Assembly: GCA_036939975.1 (NCBI GenBank)
Contig: JALLPB010000094.1
Location: 1 to 30,832 of the forward strand
Direction: 5' to 3'
From: Cyclostephanos tholiformis
Taxonomy: Eukaryota; Bacillariophyta; Thalassiosirophyceae; Thalassiosirales; Thalassiosiraceae
DNA length: 30,832 nt
Shown here: piece after piece, positions 1-10,017 of the stretch
Layout: each line of letters begins with the position of its first letter
How positions within the stretch are numbered: position 1 is the stretch's first letter
The notes under the pieces: model-generated
What the model saw: the letters and a program-made list of their open reading frames with translations, nothing else
The model's database searches: none
What the model was told of the DNA's origin: nothing
Made by a program: the position numbers and the translations under genes

Positions 1-2620
1 ATGTGAGTACACCCTTACACTGATACACCTCTGAAGGTGTGTGTGGATTTTTAGGAAATTGGGCATATGGGTGAGTCTGAGTGATGTTGTAAAGTCATGG
101 TTGAGGTTTTAAAGCCCCATAGACTGCATCCCACATCCATAATAAATATTTTTTGTTTTTTAGCACTTTTGGATGGGCATGTGAGTGCACCCTTACACTG
201 ATACCCTCTGAAGGTGGGAGTTGATCTTTGGGAAATTTGGGTATGATGGCTGAGTCTGAGTGACGTTGTTGAGTTAGGTTGAGGCTCCAAAGCCCCATAG
301 AATGCATCCCACTTCCATATGATATACATACAAATTGTTTATGTACCATGATATGCTGTGGATGGGCATGTGGGTGCACCGTTACACTGATACACTGCTG
401 AAGGTATGTGTGAATTTTTGGGAAATTTGGGTATGATGGCTGAGTTTGAGAGATGTTGTAAAGTCATGGTTGAGGCTCCAAAGCCCCGTAGACTGCATCC
501 CACATCCATATTATATATATTCAAAGTGTTTTAGCTGTGGATGGGCATGTGGGTGCACCGTTACACTGATACACCTCTAAAGTGGGGTAAAATTTTGGGA
601 TATTGGGGGTATGATTGAGTCCGAGTGATGTTGTAAAGTCAGATTGAGGCTTCAAAGTCCCGTTGACTGCATCCCACATCCCCGAGTGATGTTGCTAAGT
701 TAGGTTGAGGCTTCAAAGCCCCATAGACTGCATCTCACATCCATAATAAATATTTTTTTATGTTTTTTAGTACCTTGATATGTTGTGTATGGGCATGTGG
801 GTACACCCATATGCTGATACACCTCTGAAGGTGTGTGTGATTTTTTGGGAAATTGGGGGTATTTTTGAGGCTGAGTGATGTTGTAAAAAGTCATGGTTGA
901 GTCTTTAAAGCCCTGTAGACTGCATCCCACATCCATACTATACATATACAAAGTGTTTAAGCACCTTGATATGCTGTGGATGGGCATGTGAGTGCACCCT
1001 TTTGCAGATACTTTTTAGCACCTTGATATGGTGTGGATGGACATGTGGGTGCACCCTTAAACTGATACACCTCTGAAGTTGGGTGTGGATTTTTTGGAAA
1101 TTGGGGGCATGGCTGAGTCCAAGTGATGTTGTAAAGTCATGGTTAAGGCTCCAAAGCCCCATAGACTCATCCCACAAGCATATTTATGTATGCTTTTTAG
1201 CACCTTGATATGCTGTTGATAGGCATCTGTGTCACTCTTAGACTGAATTCTTTGTCCTGGTGGGGGGCAAATTAAAAAAAAAAATGTGTCTAGCCAAGTT
1301 GTTTTGATGCCCATGGTTGAGACTTAAAATAGCAGCTCAAACTGATCCCACTTTCACATAACATATATATGAAGTGTTTGAGCACCTCTTAAGATGCTGT
1401 GGATAAGTTCATGAGTGCGGTGTCACTACACCAATACACTGGTGACGGTGGTCCCATATGTTGGAAAGGCAGATGGGGTCTGGAGGAGTGAAAATGATGG
1501 ACATTGTAATGTTTCAATATATAAAAAAGCACTGAAGACTTATCCCACTTCCTTATTATATTTGTCAGTATCAAAATGCGCAGATTCTCATTCTGGGTAA
1601 TGGATGTGCCGTTTTGTGGATGGTGATCAGTATGCGCTTTGGCACATACTAGTTCTGGTACTGTGTAATTGTTTGAATTTCTCCCTTTTGTTTGATTTTC
1701 TTCTTGCTTTAACTATTAATTAAATGTATATGGCCTTGATACCAGGTCCTAAACTAGTCTACGTATCATATAACCTCAATATCAGTTCCTAACACTGGGG
1801 TAAACAGCTTAAGTCCCTATGTGATACATGCAAAATTGATGTTGTTAAGTCATGGTGGAGGCTCCAAAGCCCCATAGACTGCATCCCACATCCATATTTT
1901 ATATATTCAAAGTGTTTTAGCACCTTGATATGCTGTGGATGGGCATGTGGGTACACCGTTATGCTGATACACCTCTGAAGGTGTGTGTGAATTTTTGGGA
2001 AATTGGGGGTATTTGTGAGTCCAAGTGATGTTGTAAAGTCATGGTTAAGGTTTTAAAGCCCCATAGACTGCATCCCACATCCATAATAAATATTTTTTTA
2101 CTTTTTAGCACCTTGACATGTTGTGGATGGGCATGTGGGTACACCCTTATGCTGATATGCCTCTGAAGGTGTGTGTGAATTTTTGGGAAATTGGGGGTAT
2201 TTTTGAGTCCGAGTGATGTTGTAAAAAGTCATAGTTGAGGCTTTAAAGCCCTGTAGACTGCATCCCACATCCATACTATACATATGCAAAGTGTTTTAGC
2301 ACCTTGATATGCTGTGGATGGGCATGTGGGTGCACTCTTATGTGGATACATTTTAGCACCTTGATATGTTGTGGATGGACATGTGGGTGCACTCTTATAC
2401 TGATACCCTCTGATGTTGGGTGTGGATTTTTGGGAAATTGGGGGCAGGGCTGAGTCCAAGTGATGTTGTAAAGTCATGTTGAGGCTTCGAAGCCCCATAG
2501 ACTCATCCCACAAGCATATTTATGTATGCTTTTTAGCACCTTGATATGCTGTTGATAGGCATCTGTGTCTCTCTTTGACTGAATTCTTTGTCCTGGTGGG
2601 GGGCAAATTTCAAAAAAATA
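1..2620. repeat. Tandem/interspersed array of ~180-190 bp monomers
   Basis: A monomer containing GATGGGCATGTGGGTGCAC, then a CTGATACACCTCTGAAGGTG segment, then GGGAAATTGGGGGTAT, then TGATGTTGTAAAGTCATGG and CCCCATAGACTGCATCCCAC recurs with starts near 1, 172, 361, 540, 790, 980, 1038, 1930, 2128, 2327 and 2374. Spacing is mostly 180-200 bp, with short truncated units near 980-1040 and 2327-2374. Degenerate units lie near 1220, 1400 and 2550. Open minus-strand frames through it repeat the same peptide with each monomer and are by-products of the repeat, so I call no gene here. The array begins before the window. Confidence 0.9.
1708..1830. repeat. Non-monomer spacer block, copy 1
   Basis: A stretch running from an ATTAATTAAAT core through CTAAACTAGTCTACG to GGTAAACAGCTTAAGTCCC is repeated with a few substitutions at 2644-2769. 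It is not related to the 180-190 bp monomer. It marks the end of a higher-order unit of the array. Confidence 0.85.
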
Positions 2621-2643
2621 TGTCTTTCACATAATTTCTTCTT

Positions 2644-2769
2644 GGTTTAATTACTAATTAAATATGTATGGCCTTCATACCAGGTCCTAAACTAGTCTAC
2701 GCATTATATGACCTCAATATTAGTTCCTAACACTGGGGTAAACAGCTTAAGTCCCTATGTGATACACGC
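2644..2769. repeat. Non-monomer spacer block, copy 2
   Basis: Second copy of the 1708-1830 block, in the same orientation and almost collinear. Substitutions are scattered (for example ACGTATCATATAACC against ACGCATTATATGACC). It closes the second higher-order unit of the array. Confidence 0.85.
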
Positions 2770-3164
2770 AGAAACTCAAAACATACCATTTCCTTTATCA
2801 ATTTATTTTTTTGTCAGCCAGTTTTCTGTTAAATTAGAAAATGTAGGTACAAGCATGGAATATTCCTTGCAATAGATCACATCAGTGCCAGTAACGATAT
2901 ATGCCTGTGTCAATACTGTTAATGGACAATTGTGAAAAGTGCCAATACTAGTATTAAAATGCTAATATTGGCACAGGCATGCCAATACCAGTATTGGACA
3001 CAAATTTTGAAAATGCCAATACCATATTGGCAGACATTACCCAGAACTTACGTGCTCACCTGGGCCCAATACTGAGAATGTAAGAATGGGTTTTGGTACA
3101 ATACTAACTATGGACGAAAAAAGGGCCCAAAGGCATACTGGCCACCATACACAAAATGGCAGAT
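2770..3164. other. Intergenic, palindrome-rich, no gene seen
   Basis: No convincing coding frame. Between about 2938 and 3035 there are several short dyads built from CCAATAC/GTATTGG, including CCAATACCAGTATTGG and GCCAATACCATATTGGC, plus an imperfect GCCAATAC...TATTGGC pair. A looser mix of the same words continues to about 3130. Confidence 0.6.
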
Positions 3165-3336
3165 CTGTCACACGGATTATCCAGAATTCCGGATTATGCA
3201 AAATAGTGACAATACTTACGGAAAATCTGTAGAAAAATCGTAGAAAATCGCCAAAACTCGCTAAAAACTATCGCTATTTTACATAATCGGCCCCCGATTA
3301 TGCATAATCCGGGATTCTGGATATTCGGTGTAACAG
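3165..3336. mobile_element. Short MITE-like element with ~40 bp terminal inverted repeats
   Basis: The left end (CTGTCACACGGATTATCCAG onward, 3165 to about 3205) matches the reverse complement of the right end (CTGTTACACCGAATATCCAG onward, about 3297-3336) over roughly 40 bp with a handful of differences. The interior is about 90 bp and non-coding. Size, long inverted ends and lack of an open frame fit a non-autonomous DNA transposon. The CCGGATTATGCA-type end resembles what I know of Tc1/mariner-pogo-like ends, but the family is inference. I could not define a target-site duplication. Confidence 0.75.
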
Positions 3337-3870
3337 AACTCAAGTGAGAGTGTAAAAAAAATGTATCGCTTGGCGTTTATGCACGGGAGGCACGAAACAG
3401 GCCCGCCGCCTCACGCCGCCCTCTATTTTGACGCCGACGCCCATAGATGTTGAATCGGGGGGGAGGAGGGGTGGCACCGGTGGTGTGCTCCATGCGACGA
3501 AAAGTACAACCCTCAACATCAGCGGCGGGAAGAAACGAGGAGAGCAATGACGCCTCAGAGGGCAAGATTGCATGTGCGAGAGGGGGTTTTCTGATTATAA
3601 TGACAATCAAATGGAGATCATCGACAACAATCGTTAGGATGGGGAATGGGCTGCAGGTTGGAGGAATGTAAGACAAGTGCTACCACGCCACCCTTGACTC
3701 GGCAAGGAATATATCGACCAAATCTACACCGAACCATAGACAAGACAATTAGTGGTGTGAGCGATGAATGAATCCAATAATTCTCATCGCCACTTTATAA
3801 TGAACACATGCTCTTTTTACGGCTTGACATGAGATGGCCAAATGCTCCAAAGAGAGAATAGTGAGAGTTG
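3337..3870. other. Intergenic, no supported gene
   Basis: Several short open frames exist on both strands (for example plus 3447-3671), but none has a recognisable domain, homopolymer-free composition or believable context. The stretch from about 3700 to 3870 would hold the 3' untranslated region of the carbonic-anhydrase-like gene. Confidence 0.5.
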
Positions 3871-5770
3871 TCATGGTACCGTCACATCTACCAACGGTGG
3901 ATAGTACGGGTTTAGTCCGGCGCCAAACGGCCTTTTGCATCCCCCAAGACCACAAATCACTGCCTCCTCGTCGCTTACATAATCACCCCGTGTGCACTTG
4001 TAATAATCTCGAGGGGCCTGTGTTGGTCTGGCCACGCTACCTTTGGTATTGTGAACGCTAGTTTGGTGACAGTAACCATCCACATGATTGAAGAGTATTT
4101 CTTTGAACTGCGCAAGTTGCAATGTCGATATGGGTGTCGGGACGTCCATGACTTTCCAGTCAACCATTGCTGTGCAAGGCGGGTCAGTGATGGAGCCACT
4201 GTATCCCCTGTGAGATTGCGAGTAAAAATATTACGAGCATGAGCGTACACCGGAACGAGAGGTAATAAAATTGAAATCATGTATAGCAATTTTGACCACG
4301 AGTGCGAAATTACCAAAAATGTACTGTCTTCTGTATGTCAGGGTGGAAAGGATGCCAACTCATTGCTAGCTGACGTTCTCGTGATCTTGCGCTGATTGAT
4401 GGAGTATGATGTTTCCCCTTTCCTACTGTCAGATTGGATGATGATTTGTTGATATCATTGAAATCGATGTCACGCAGATTCCTTGAGCTGCCCCCTCTCT
4501 CAAAGGTGTCAGAGCTGTTTTTCCTTGTTGCAAGAAAGCTGCTAGCAAGGCTATGTGTTCTCTCTTCTAAACCGCTTAGCATAGAGCTATTTGTTGAGGA
4601 CATCAAGCTTTGTCTCTCTTTACATTGTTTCTCATCGTCCTTATAGACAAGAATGAAAGAATTTATTACTTGCTGCAGATGTTCGTTTTTAGGATTACTC
4701 TCGTTTGCTTTGATGTTTTTGTTTGGACATGACACATTAATTTTGTGGCAAACGTTATTTGTATGAGTATTAATGAAGCGTCTTCTTACCTTCAAGTAAA
4801 AAGCTCACGGCCAAGAATCGTTTTCTTCCTGGGTTGTACGCGTAGTACTGCATCTCTCCATCAAACCTTCGTCCGCAGACGGTGTGCTCGGATGGGAATT
4901 TGAAGTCGATATTAGTCATGTCAATAAGACCCTGCCCAGTCGATGAGAAGTCTATTTGGGGTGGATCCGGCTCCTCGCCTGTCCGCGGTGACATTATGAG
5001 ACGTAGTTTGTTTGGTAGGATTTGTTTTGAGATGAAAGTACTATCCATTTTGTAGTCTCCAGGCTGTTCATGACATTTTGTTATTGCATTGACGATGCTT
5101 CAGATTTTCAATTAGTCCTGGTAGATGTATACACAATCACATTCGCACTTACCAATGGTCTCATTTCATGAGTTTCTGTACAAGTATCGCGAGGCGACTT
5201 ACAAACATCGATCGGGCTCTGCTTCTTATTACTACCGCACTCATTTGACACCTCAGCATCGCCTAAATCGTATGTATGCCAGAAGTTCCCCGGGTCATCC
5301 TGTTCAATCATCTGAATGTTTTTCCAGCCGTTGGGACCATATATGCTCAGGGGGTCGTAGTTAAAATATCCCGCCTTGGGATTGTTCGGTATAGGAGCAA
5401 CCGAGAAGGTTGGGGCGGAAGTCGGCAATGGCTGACTTGGCCCACCTGTCGGACTGCCGCTGGAACCGTCGCTAGGCGTTGATGTCGGGTGGTAAGATGG
5501 AGACGAGGAGGGTTCGTCTGTGACGCGGAATGGGTCCACCTCCTCAAACAATGTCGTGATGAAACCGTTAATTTTTATTACCATATGTTGGGCGTCCATG
5601 CTGTTCTTAGTGATGTCCTGATCCTCTGTTTTGTTCCCTGGTGACGACACTCGCGGCATACCATCATTTTGGAGTATTTTGAGGTCGATTGTATCCATCC
5701 AAGTCCGAGATGTTGTAACTCTCAAGAATTGGAGCAGACATAGAACTATGAAATGATGACTATTTGACAT
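3871..5770 (-). CDS. Alpha-carbonic-anhydrase-like secreted protein, probably not a classical zinc enzyme (4 exons)
   Basis: I reconstruct four exons on the minus strand: 5770-5153, 5063-4790, 4707-4314 and 4207-3871. The introns (89, 82 and 106 nt) start GTAAGT, GTAAGA and GTAATT and end in CAG, AAG and CAG, and the phases match at each join; the product is 540 residues. Residues 1-21 are a hydrophobic signal peptide, about 87-127 a Ser/Pro/Thr linker, and the CA domain starts near 133. Family hallmarks are QSPIDV (184-189), SEHTV (264-268), GSITDPPC (433-440) and QLAQF. A serine-rich insertion of about 80 residues sits in exon 3, and the C-terminus (to 540) is Cys/Gly-rich. Alpha-CAs hydrate CO2 at zinc held by three His. 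By alignment these positions are D259, K261 and Q278, so normal catalysis is doubtful; E265 and the following His remain. The gene is divergent from the HMG-box gene. Exon joins are inferred from sequence only. Confidence 0.88.
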
Positions 5771-6242
5771 TTTTACATCATCTCATCAGAGTGCATCTAG
5801 GAGACCGTGGCATATTATCTGGGCGAAGACACCACTGTTGCACTCTGGCTGTAGCGCTGCGGATGAAATAAAATTTGAATGCCACGCGACGCCGGGAGCT
5901 GGGAAAGCGTCGATCTCAATCATCCTCGCGGGTATGTTGAGACCAAAAATTGCTCACTAGTTTAATTTTATGCATTTAGGTAGGAATAGTAGAGACATAT
6001 TATTTGATTTCTGAGAAAATTTGCAGACTCATGAAACGAACTGAACGGAATTTTTCGGGACATGCAGGAACCGGAGCAAATATGCAGTAGCATTCCAGTG
6101 AAATACTTAAGTTGTAACCAACACAAGGGCAAAAGCACGAGTGTTCAATCAAGATTTGCCATGAAAGATACATAATAAAATGCTCCTGATCGACTTCATT
6201 TAACCCATCATCCCCAGCACAAAGAGTTCCCAAGAAAAAATT
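5771..6242. promoter_or_regulatory. Divergent intergenic region (CA-like / HMG-box genes)
   Basis: The 472 bases between the two divergent start codons must hold both 5' untranslated regions and promoters. I see no clear TATA box or repeated operator. A minus-strand open frame at 6000-6263 overlaps the HMG-box start and has no recognisable domain. Confidence 0.5.
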
Positions 6243-8993
6243 ATGCCTCGTCCATCCACGCAACTCGCGCCCCCGCCCCCCCCGCCGCCCTCAAGTCAGA
6301 ACCCAAGTATGACGACCAGTCAATCATCTCACGATTCGTACATCAACAATGAGTCCTACGTTACGCGGATGCAGCCAATCCCTCGCAGCCCATCCACTCG
6401 AGGAGGCCATCACCCTCAAATTAGAAGCTATATCGAACAACCTCTTTCTCACAATTATCACCCATATTCCCGGACCACCAGCGGCGCTGGCTATTCTAAA
6501 TCATCGCGCTATCAGTCGTTCCAGGGATATGACTTTTACGGTGGTTCACAATCTTTGGACAATTACGGTATGATGTTGCATCGGCGAGGGTACCTTTGTC
6601 AGCCTCATCCTCCTCACCGTCAACACTCAGAAGCCATGCAGGATCACTTGCAAGAACAGAGCGGCAAGGCTATCGACCATCCTTCTTCAATACATAATCT
6701 CCAACAGCAGCAGCAAATGACACCTGGAAAGAAAAGGCCCACTCCACAAACAAATGACGAGAAGAAACCCCGCCCATACACTGAGTATAATATATTCTTC
6801 CAGCTCGAACGCGAGCGTATCTTGGTCGAGCTTGAGAAGGAGCGGAACGGAGGGGGGGATGCTGATGACCTCTGCAACGAAGAACTCTCCAAGGACGATG
6901 ACGATACAGGTATTGTAGGTCTCATGTCATCCTCTAAGGATGGCGACGACATAAGCCACGTCGATGCTCGAAAGCATCGCGCATCATTTTCGTCGGGCAT
7001 AGTACTAAACCGCCCATCTGATTCCAATGATGTACTGCCTCGCCCTGACTGCTTTGCACACTTGCAACTAGCGCCTCTGTGGTATGACTCTACCCACCGT
7101 CTGGCACAAAGCAAGCTGAACAAGTCGCGGCGTAGGCATCGCAAGACTCATGGTCTGGTTGGGTTTTTGGAATTGACCAAGCGCATAGCCAAGGCGTGGA
7201 GTGAGGTTGATTCGGAAACGAAGGCATACTGTAAAAAGGTTGCTGATAGGCAATTGAAGATATACAAGGAAGAAATGAGAATGACAAAGAAAGCGCAGGC
7301 AACAACAGCTTTGGATGATCTAGGCGATAATGTCAAGCGTGAGATCCTTGGGAATGGTGAAGGTGTTGGTGTTGGTATGCAACAGCAGGTCAAAGGGCAG
7401 GCACACCAACAAATTGGCTTTTTTGAGGGCATAAGTGATACAATGTGCAGGTCTCACGAGAGAAAAATGGTCCCTCCTATGAATCCTTCTCAATTATTTT
7501 CATCACCACGTTCGGCGGGATTTGCACCCCAGCCATTTTTGCATCACGAGTGGCAACATCATCATCAGCAATACCACCAACACGGACCTTACTTTCACTC
7601 TCATCAAATGCAATCGCTCGGTCGAGATGCTCACCCTCCCCGGCCATACCAGGCACCAACTATCCCTCCACTAACGCCAACTTCCATGGAACATATCAAT
7701 GGAGGAAGTGGCGGGGATGTGATTCACTCTGCATTGGACGAACTGATGTACCGACGCAAACTTTATGGATCACGTATTGCCCCAAGCCAGGGTCCAAGGA
7801 GGTCTCCGGGCACATCACGACGTCCAGCAATTACAACTGAAACACAGAATGCAAATAATGCCGGAGAAAACAAGCAGCCCCAGCAAGACGAGAATGACAA
7901 AAGTTCTCTCCCTACTTGTAAAATCGAACCATCAGATTCGTGTCTCTCACCCAATCATTTTGAGGAATCCCCCAATGAGGATTTTCACAAGTTATTGACC
8001 GTGGCAATCACACCATCTCCCTCCCGGCGGCAAGCGGCAGCTTCACCGCAATGCTCAGCATCTGCAGCACAGTCCGCGACAGAAGCATCTATAATGCCGA
8101 GTTCACTCCCCATGAAGAAACGTCAGAAGATTTTGAAGCGGGAGGAGAGCGCAAGCGACGATTTCGATCCTAGCGCTGCTACTCCTGGATCTTTCAAGGA
8201 TACATCACACACCCCTGGAAGCACATCATTTTCCTATACCAAAGATGGCTGTCCTAACTTTGCGAGCTCTGACATCTCACCAATGTCTTTTCTCTCGCCA
8301 TCCGCTATGGTAACGCCTGGACTCAAGTTTGGCGAGACACCTCAGGTAGGTGAGCTGCATCACAGCATCGCTTTGTCGGATGATTACATGACCTCGTCAC
8401 CACTCCCATATATTGATTGGGGGAGCCCTCACGAAAACAGTCCCCAAGAGCCTGGTGGTGGTCTTGAACAGGGCATGAACAATCGATTCATGATGTTTCC
8501 ACCCCATCTCGCTGTGCCAGGACCAAGTAGGGCAAACTGGCAACCAAAATCTTCCATCAGTCATGCTCCTCCTCCGCCACCGGGAAGTGATCTCCCACGC
8601 TTCCAGAATTATCATTACGAATCAAGTTCGTATTCATCGAAGCCATACCTCCAAGGACTGTCACACCAACTGGTCAACAACATAGACGAACAAGGAAACC
8701 ACGTCTTGGATAACGAAGGAAAAACGATGTGGCGTAAGCTGACGACTAATGCCAAACAAAGGCAGGCTAAAGAACGAGACGCGGCCATGGCATGGATGTA
8801 CGATCAGTATTATTCCGGAGATAATTTGAAGATGGCGCATTCATTCGCTTCGCCGGTTGAGCGTCCAGATCTTGTCGCGCGAGAGACTAGCTTAAGAAGA
8901 CCAGATGCAGATAGCTTGGGTGTCAGTAGTGGCAACGATGGCGACGAATATACAGAGAAGGAAGACTTGCTCGAAGGGTTTGTGGCAGTTTAA
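6243..8993 (+). CDS. HMG-box protein with split HMG box
   Basis: An uninterrupted 916-residue frame. The N-terminus is Pro/Ser/His/Tyr-rich and presumably disordered. The HMG box appears in two pieces: KKPRPYTEYNIFFQLERERI at about 174-193 gives the first helix start, and GLVGFLELTKRIAKAWSEVD (304-323) followed by SETKAYCKKVADRQLKIYKEEM gives helices 2 and 3. Between them lie about 110 residues that are acidic then basic. HMG boxes bind and bend DNA, so a nuclear chromatin or transcription role is inferred. The remaining ~570 residues are low-complexity (His, Gln, Ser, Pro), with a conserved-looking basic helix near 830-850 (TMWRKLTTNAKQRQAKERDA). The start at 6243 is the first ATG of the frame. 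The gene is divergent from the CA-like gene and convergent with the next one. Confidence 0.85.
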   Translation: MPRPSTQLAPPPPPPPSSQNPSMTTSQSSHDSYINNESYVTRMQPIPRSPSTRGGHHPQIRSYIEQPLSHNYHPYSRTTSGAGYSKSSRYQSFQGYDFYGGSQSLDNYGMMLHRRGYLCQPHPPHRQHSEAMQDHLQEQSGKAIDHPSSIHNLQQQQQMTPGKKRPTPQTNDEKKPRPYTEYNIFFQLERERILVELEKERNGGGDADDLCNEELSKDDDDTGIVGLMSSSKDGDDISHVDARKHRASFSSGIVLNRPSDSNDVLPRPDCFAHLQLAPLWYDSTHRLAQSKLNKSRRRHRKTHGLVGFLELTKRIAKAWSEVDSETKAYCKKVADRQLKIYKEEMRMTKKAQATTALDDLGDNVKREILGNGEGVGVGMQQQVKGQAHQQIGFFEGISDTMCRSHERKMVPPMNPSQLFSSPRSAGFAPQPFLHHEWQHHHQQYHQHGPYFHSHQMQSLGRDAHPPRPYQAPTIPPLTPTSMEHINGGSGGDVIHSALDELMYRRKLYGSRIAPSQGPRRSPGTSRRPAITTETQNANNAGENKQPQQDENDKSSLPTCKIEPSDSCLSPNHFEESPNEDFHKLLTVAITPSPSRRQAAASPQCSASAAQSATEASIMPSSLPMKKRQKILKREESASDDFDPSAATPGSFKDTSHTPGSTSFSYTKDGCPNFASSDISPMSFLSPSAMVTPGLKFGETPQVGELHHSIALSDDYMTSSPLPYIDWGSPHENSPQEPGGGLEQGMNNRFMMFPPHLAVPGPSRANWQPKSSISHAPPPPPGSDLPRFQNYHYESSSYSSKPYLQGLSHQLVNNIDEQGNHVLDNEGKTMWRKLTTNAKQRQAKERDAAMAWMYDQYYSGDNLKMAHSFASPVERPDLVARETSLRRPDADSLGVSSGNDGDEYTEKEDLLEGFVAV

Positions 8994-9178
8994 TTGGCTC
9001 TATTATCTTGCTTAAGTCAAGAGATCAAGGAAAGATCAAGTTGTGTAAATATGCATCGAGCACTAACAGTGCTCTCAGGTGGTCCTTTGCATCATACTTC
9101 TGCATAAAAATATTTTAAGAGAAATACTATCCCACTCATTCATCGAAAACAAAACCTGGTTAACCGATGTGTTCGTCC
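8994..9178. other. Convergent intergenic region
   Basis: 185 bases between two convergent stop codons, A/T-rich, presumably the two 3' untranslated regions. No recognisable terminator or polyadenylation pattern beyond AT-rich words. Confidence 0.5.
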
Positions 9179-9640
9179 TCATAAGTAATCATAATCGACT
9201 CTTTTTTCTGTCGCTCCCAGACGCCTGACATTCTGAAATCGCAGGATGCCGCGAAACTGGACATGTGTACTAAGCTTTTCATAAGTCCCATGGAGCTCAG
9301 TCTTCATCCTCAGTTTTGTCTCTTGTTTCTTGACCTTCTGCTCTTGATGGGAGATAATTCGTTTGAATGAGCAAGCGCAGAGCAAGTCTTTATCCTCTTG
9401 ATGCTGCGTTGTGTACTTGATGGACGATAGATTGCGGCCGACATGGGGGCGAATCAATTTCTCATTGCGACGGGCAACTAGATCGGTGATCTTAAGCGAG
9501 CGTGACTTGGCGGCGGAGCTCCTGGCGGAGCAGCGACTGGTCCATCCCTGTGACTGCACCATCGTGGGGTAGGTGGTTCCGAACACGGCCCCCGAGGGAA
9601 ACAACGCTGTGTTACCTCTTATTCCAGGGAAGTCCAGCAT
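9179..9640 (-). CDS. Hypothetical basic protein (153 aa)
   Basis: A 153-residue frame opening with an ATG. I do not recognise it. It is Ser/Arg/Lys-rich, with no signal peptide or membrane segment. A charged, probably helical stretch (KVKKQETKLRMKTE) lies at about 110-125. Codon use and length are compatible with a real gene but do not prove one. It is convergent with the HMG-box gene. An additional 5' exon cannot be excluded because the 380 bases upstream contain no other assigned gene. Confidence 0.4.
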   Translation of the reverse strand: MLDFPGIRGNTALFPSGAVFGTTYPTMVQSQGWTSRCSARSSAAKSRSLKITDLVARRNEKLIRPHVGRNLSSIKYTTQHQEDKDLLCACSFKRIISHQEQKVKKQETKLRMKTELHGTYEKLSTHVQFRGILRFQNVRRLGATEKRVDYDYL

Positions 9641-10017
9641 TTGTTGACTGAATCTCTGGATGCAACGTGATGATCTCGATCTGCGTCGCTCATGCGTACC
9701 AATCTTCGCTGATGCTAAGTTCGAGCTGTTCTTACTCGCAATAACTGCTTTCCTGTTCTTTCTTCCACTGAAGGAACGATTGAGTTTCGCCTTCAGACGA
9801 TGTGCACCACTAGTGATTCACTTCATGATGGCAAGGAGGGGGGGATAGTAACCTCTCTATTTATAAAATAATAATCAACATATTTTCTTGACGAAAACTC
9901 TGACAGGTTTCGCTCGGCTTTATTTTCGAAAGGACTCGAGATGCGATTGAAAGTGACGAGATCAGGGTACATTTATACGAAAGGTTCTTATTTTATTGCG
10001 GCCTCTTTCGAATGTCA
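9641..10017. other. Intergenic, nothing firm
   Basis: A plus-strand 62-residue open frame (9660-9848) has a hydrophobic centre but no recognisable domain and probably is chance. AT-rich from 9850. This would contain upstream sequence of the 9179-9640 gene and 3' sequence of the 10018 gene. Confidence 0.4.

Noticed and set aside
51..2513. A family of minus-strand frames encoding similar peptides (for example MDVGCSLWGF) taken as a repeat protein
   Set aside because: The peptide follows the DNA monomer, frames change and stop within each unit, and there is no signal of selection on the protein. Better explained as satellite DNA.
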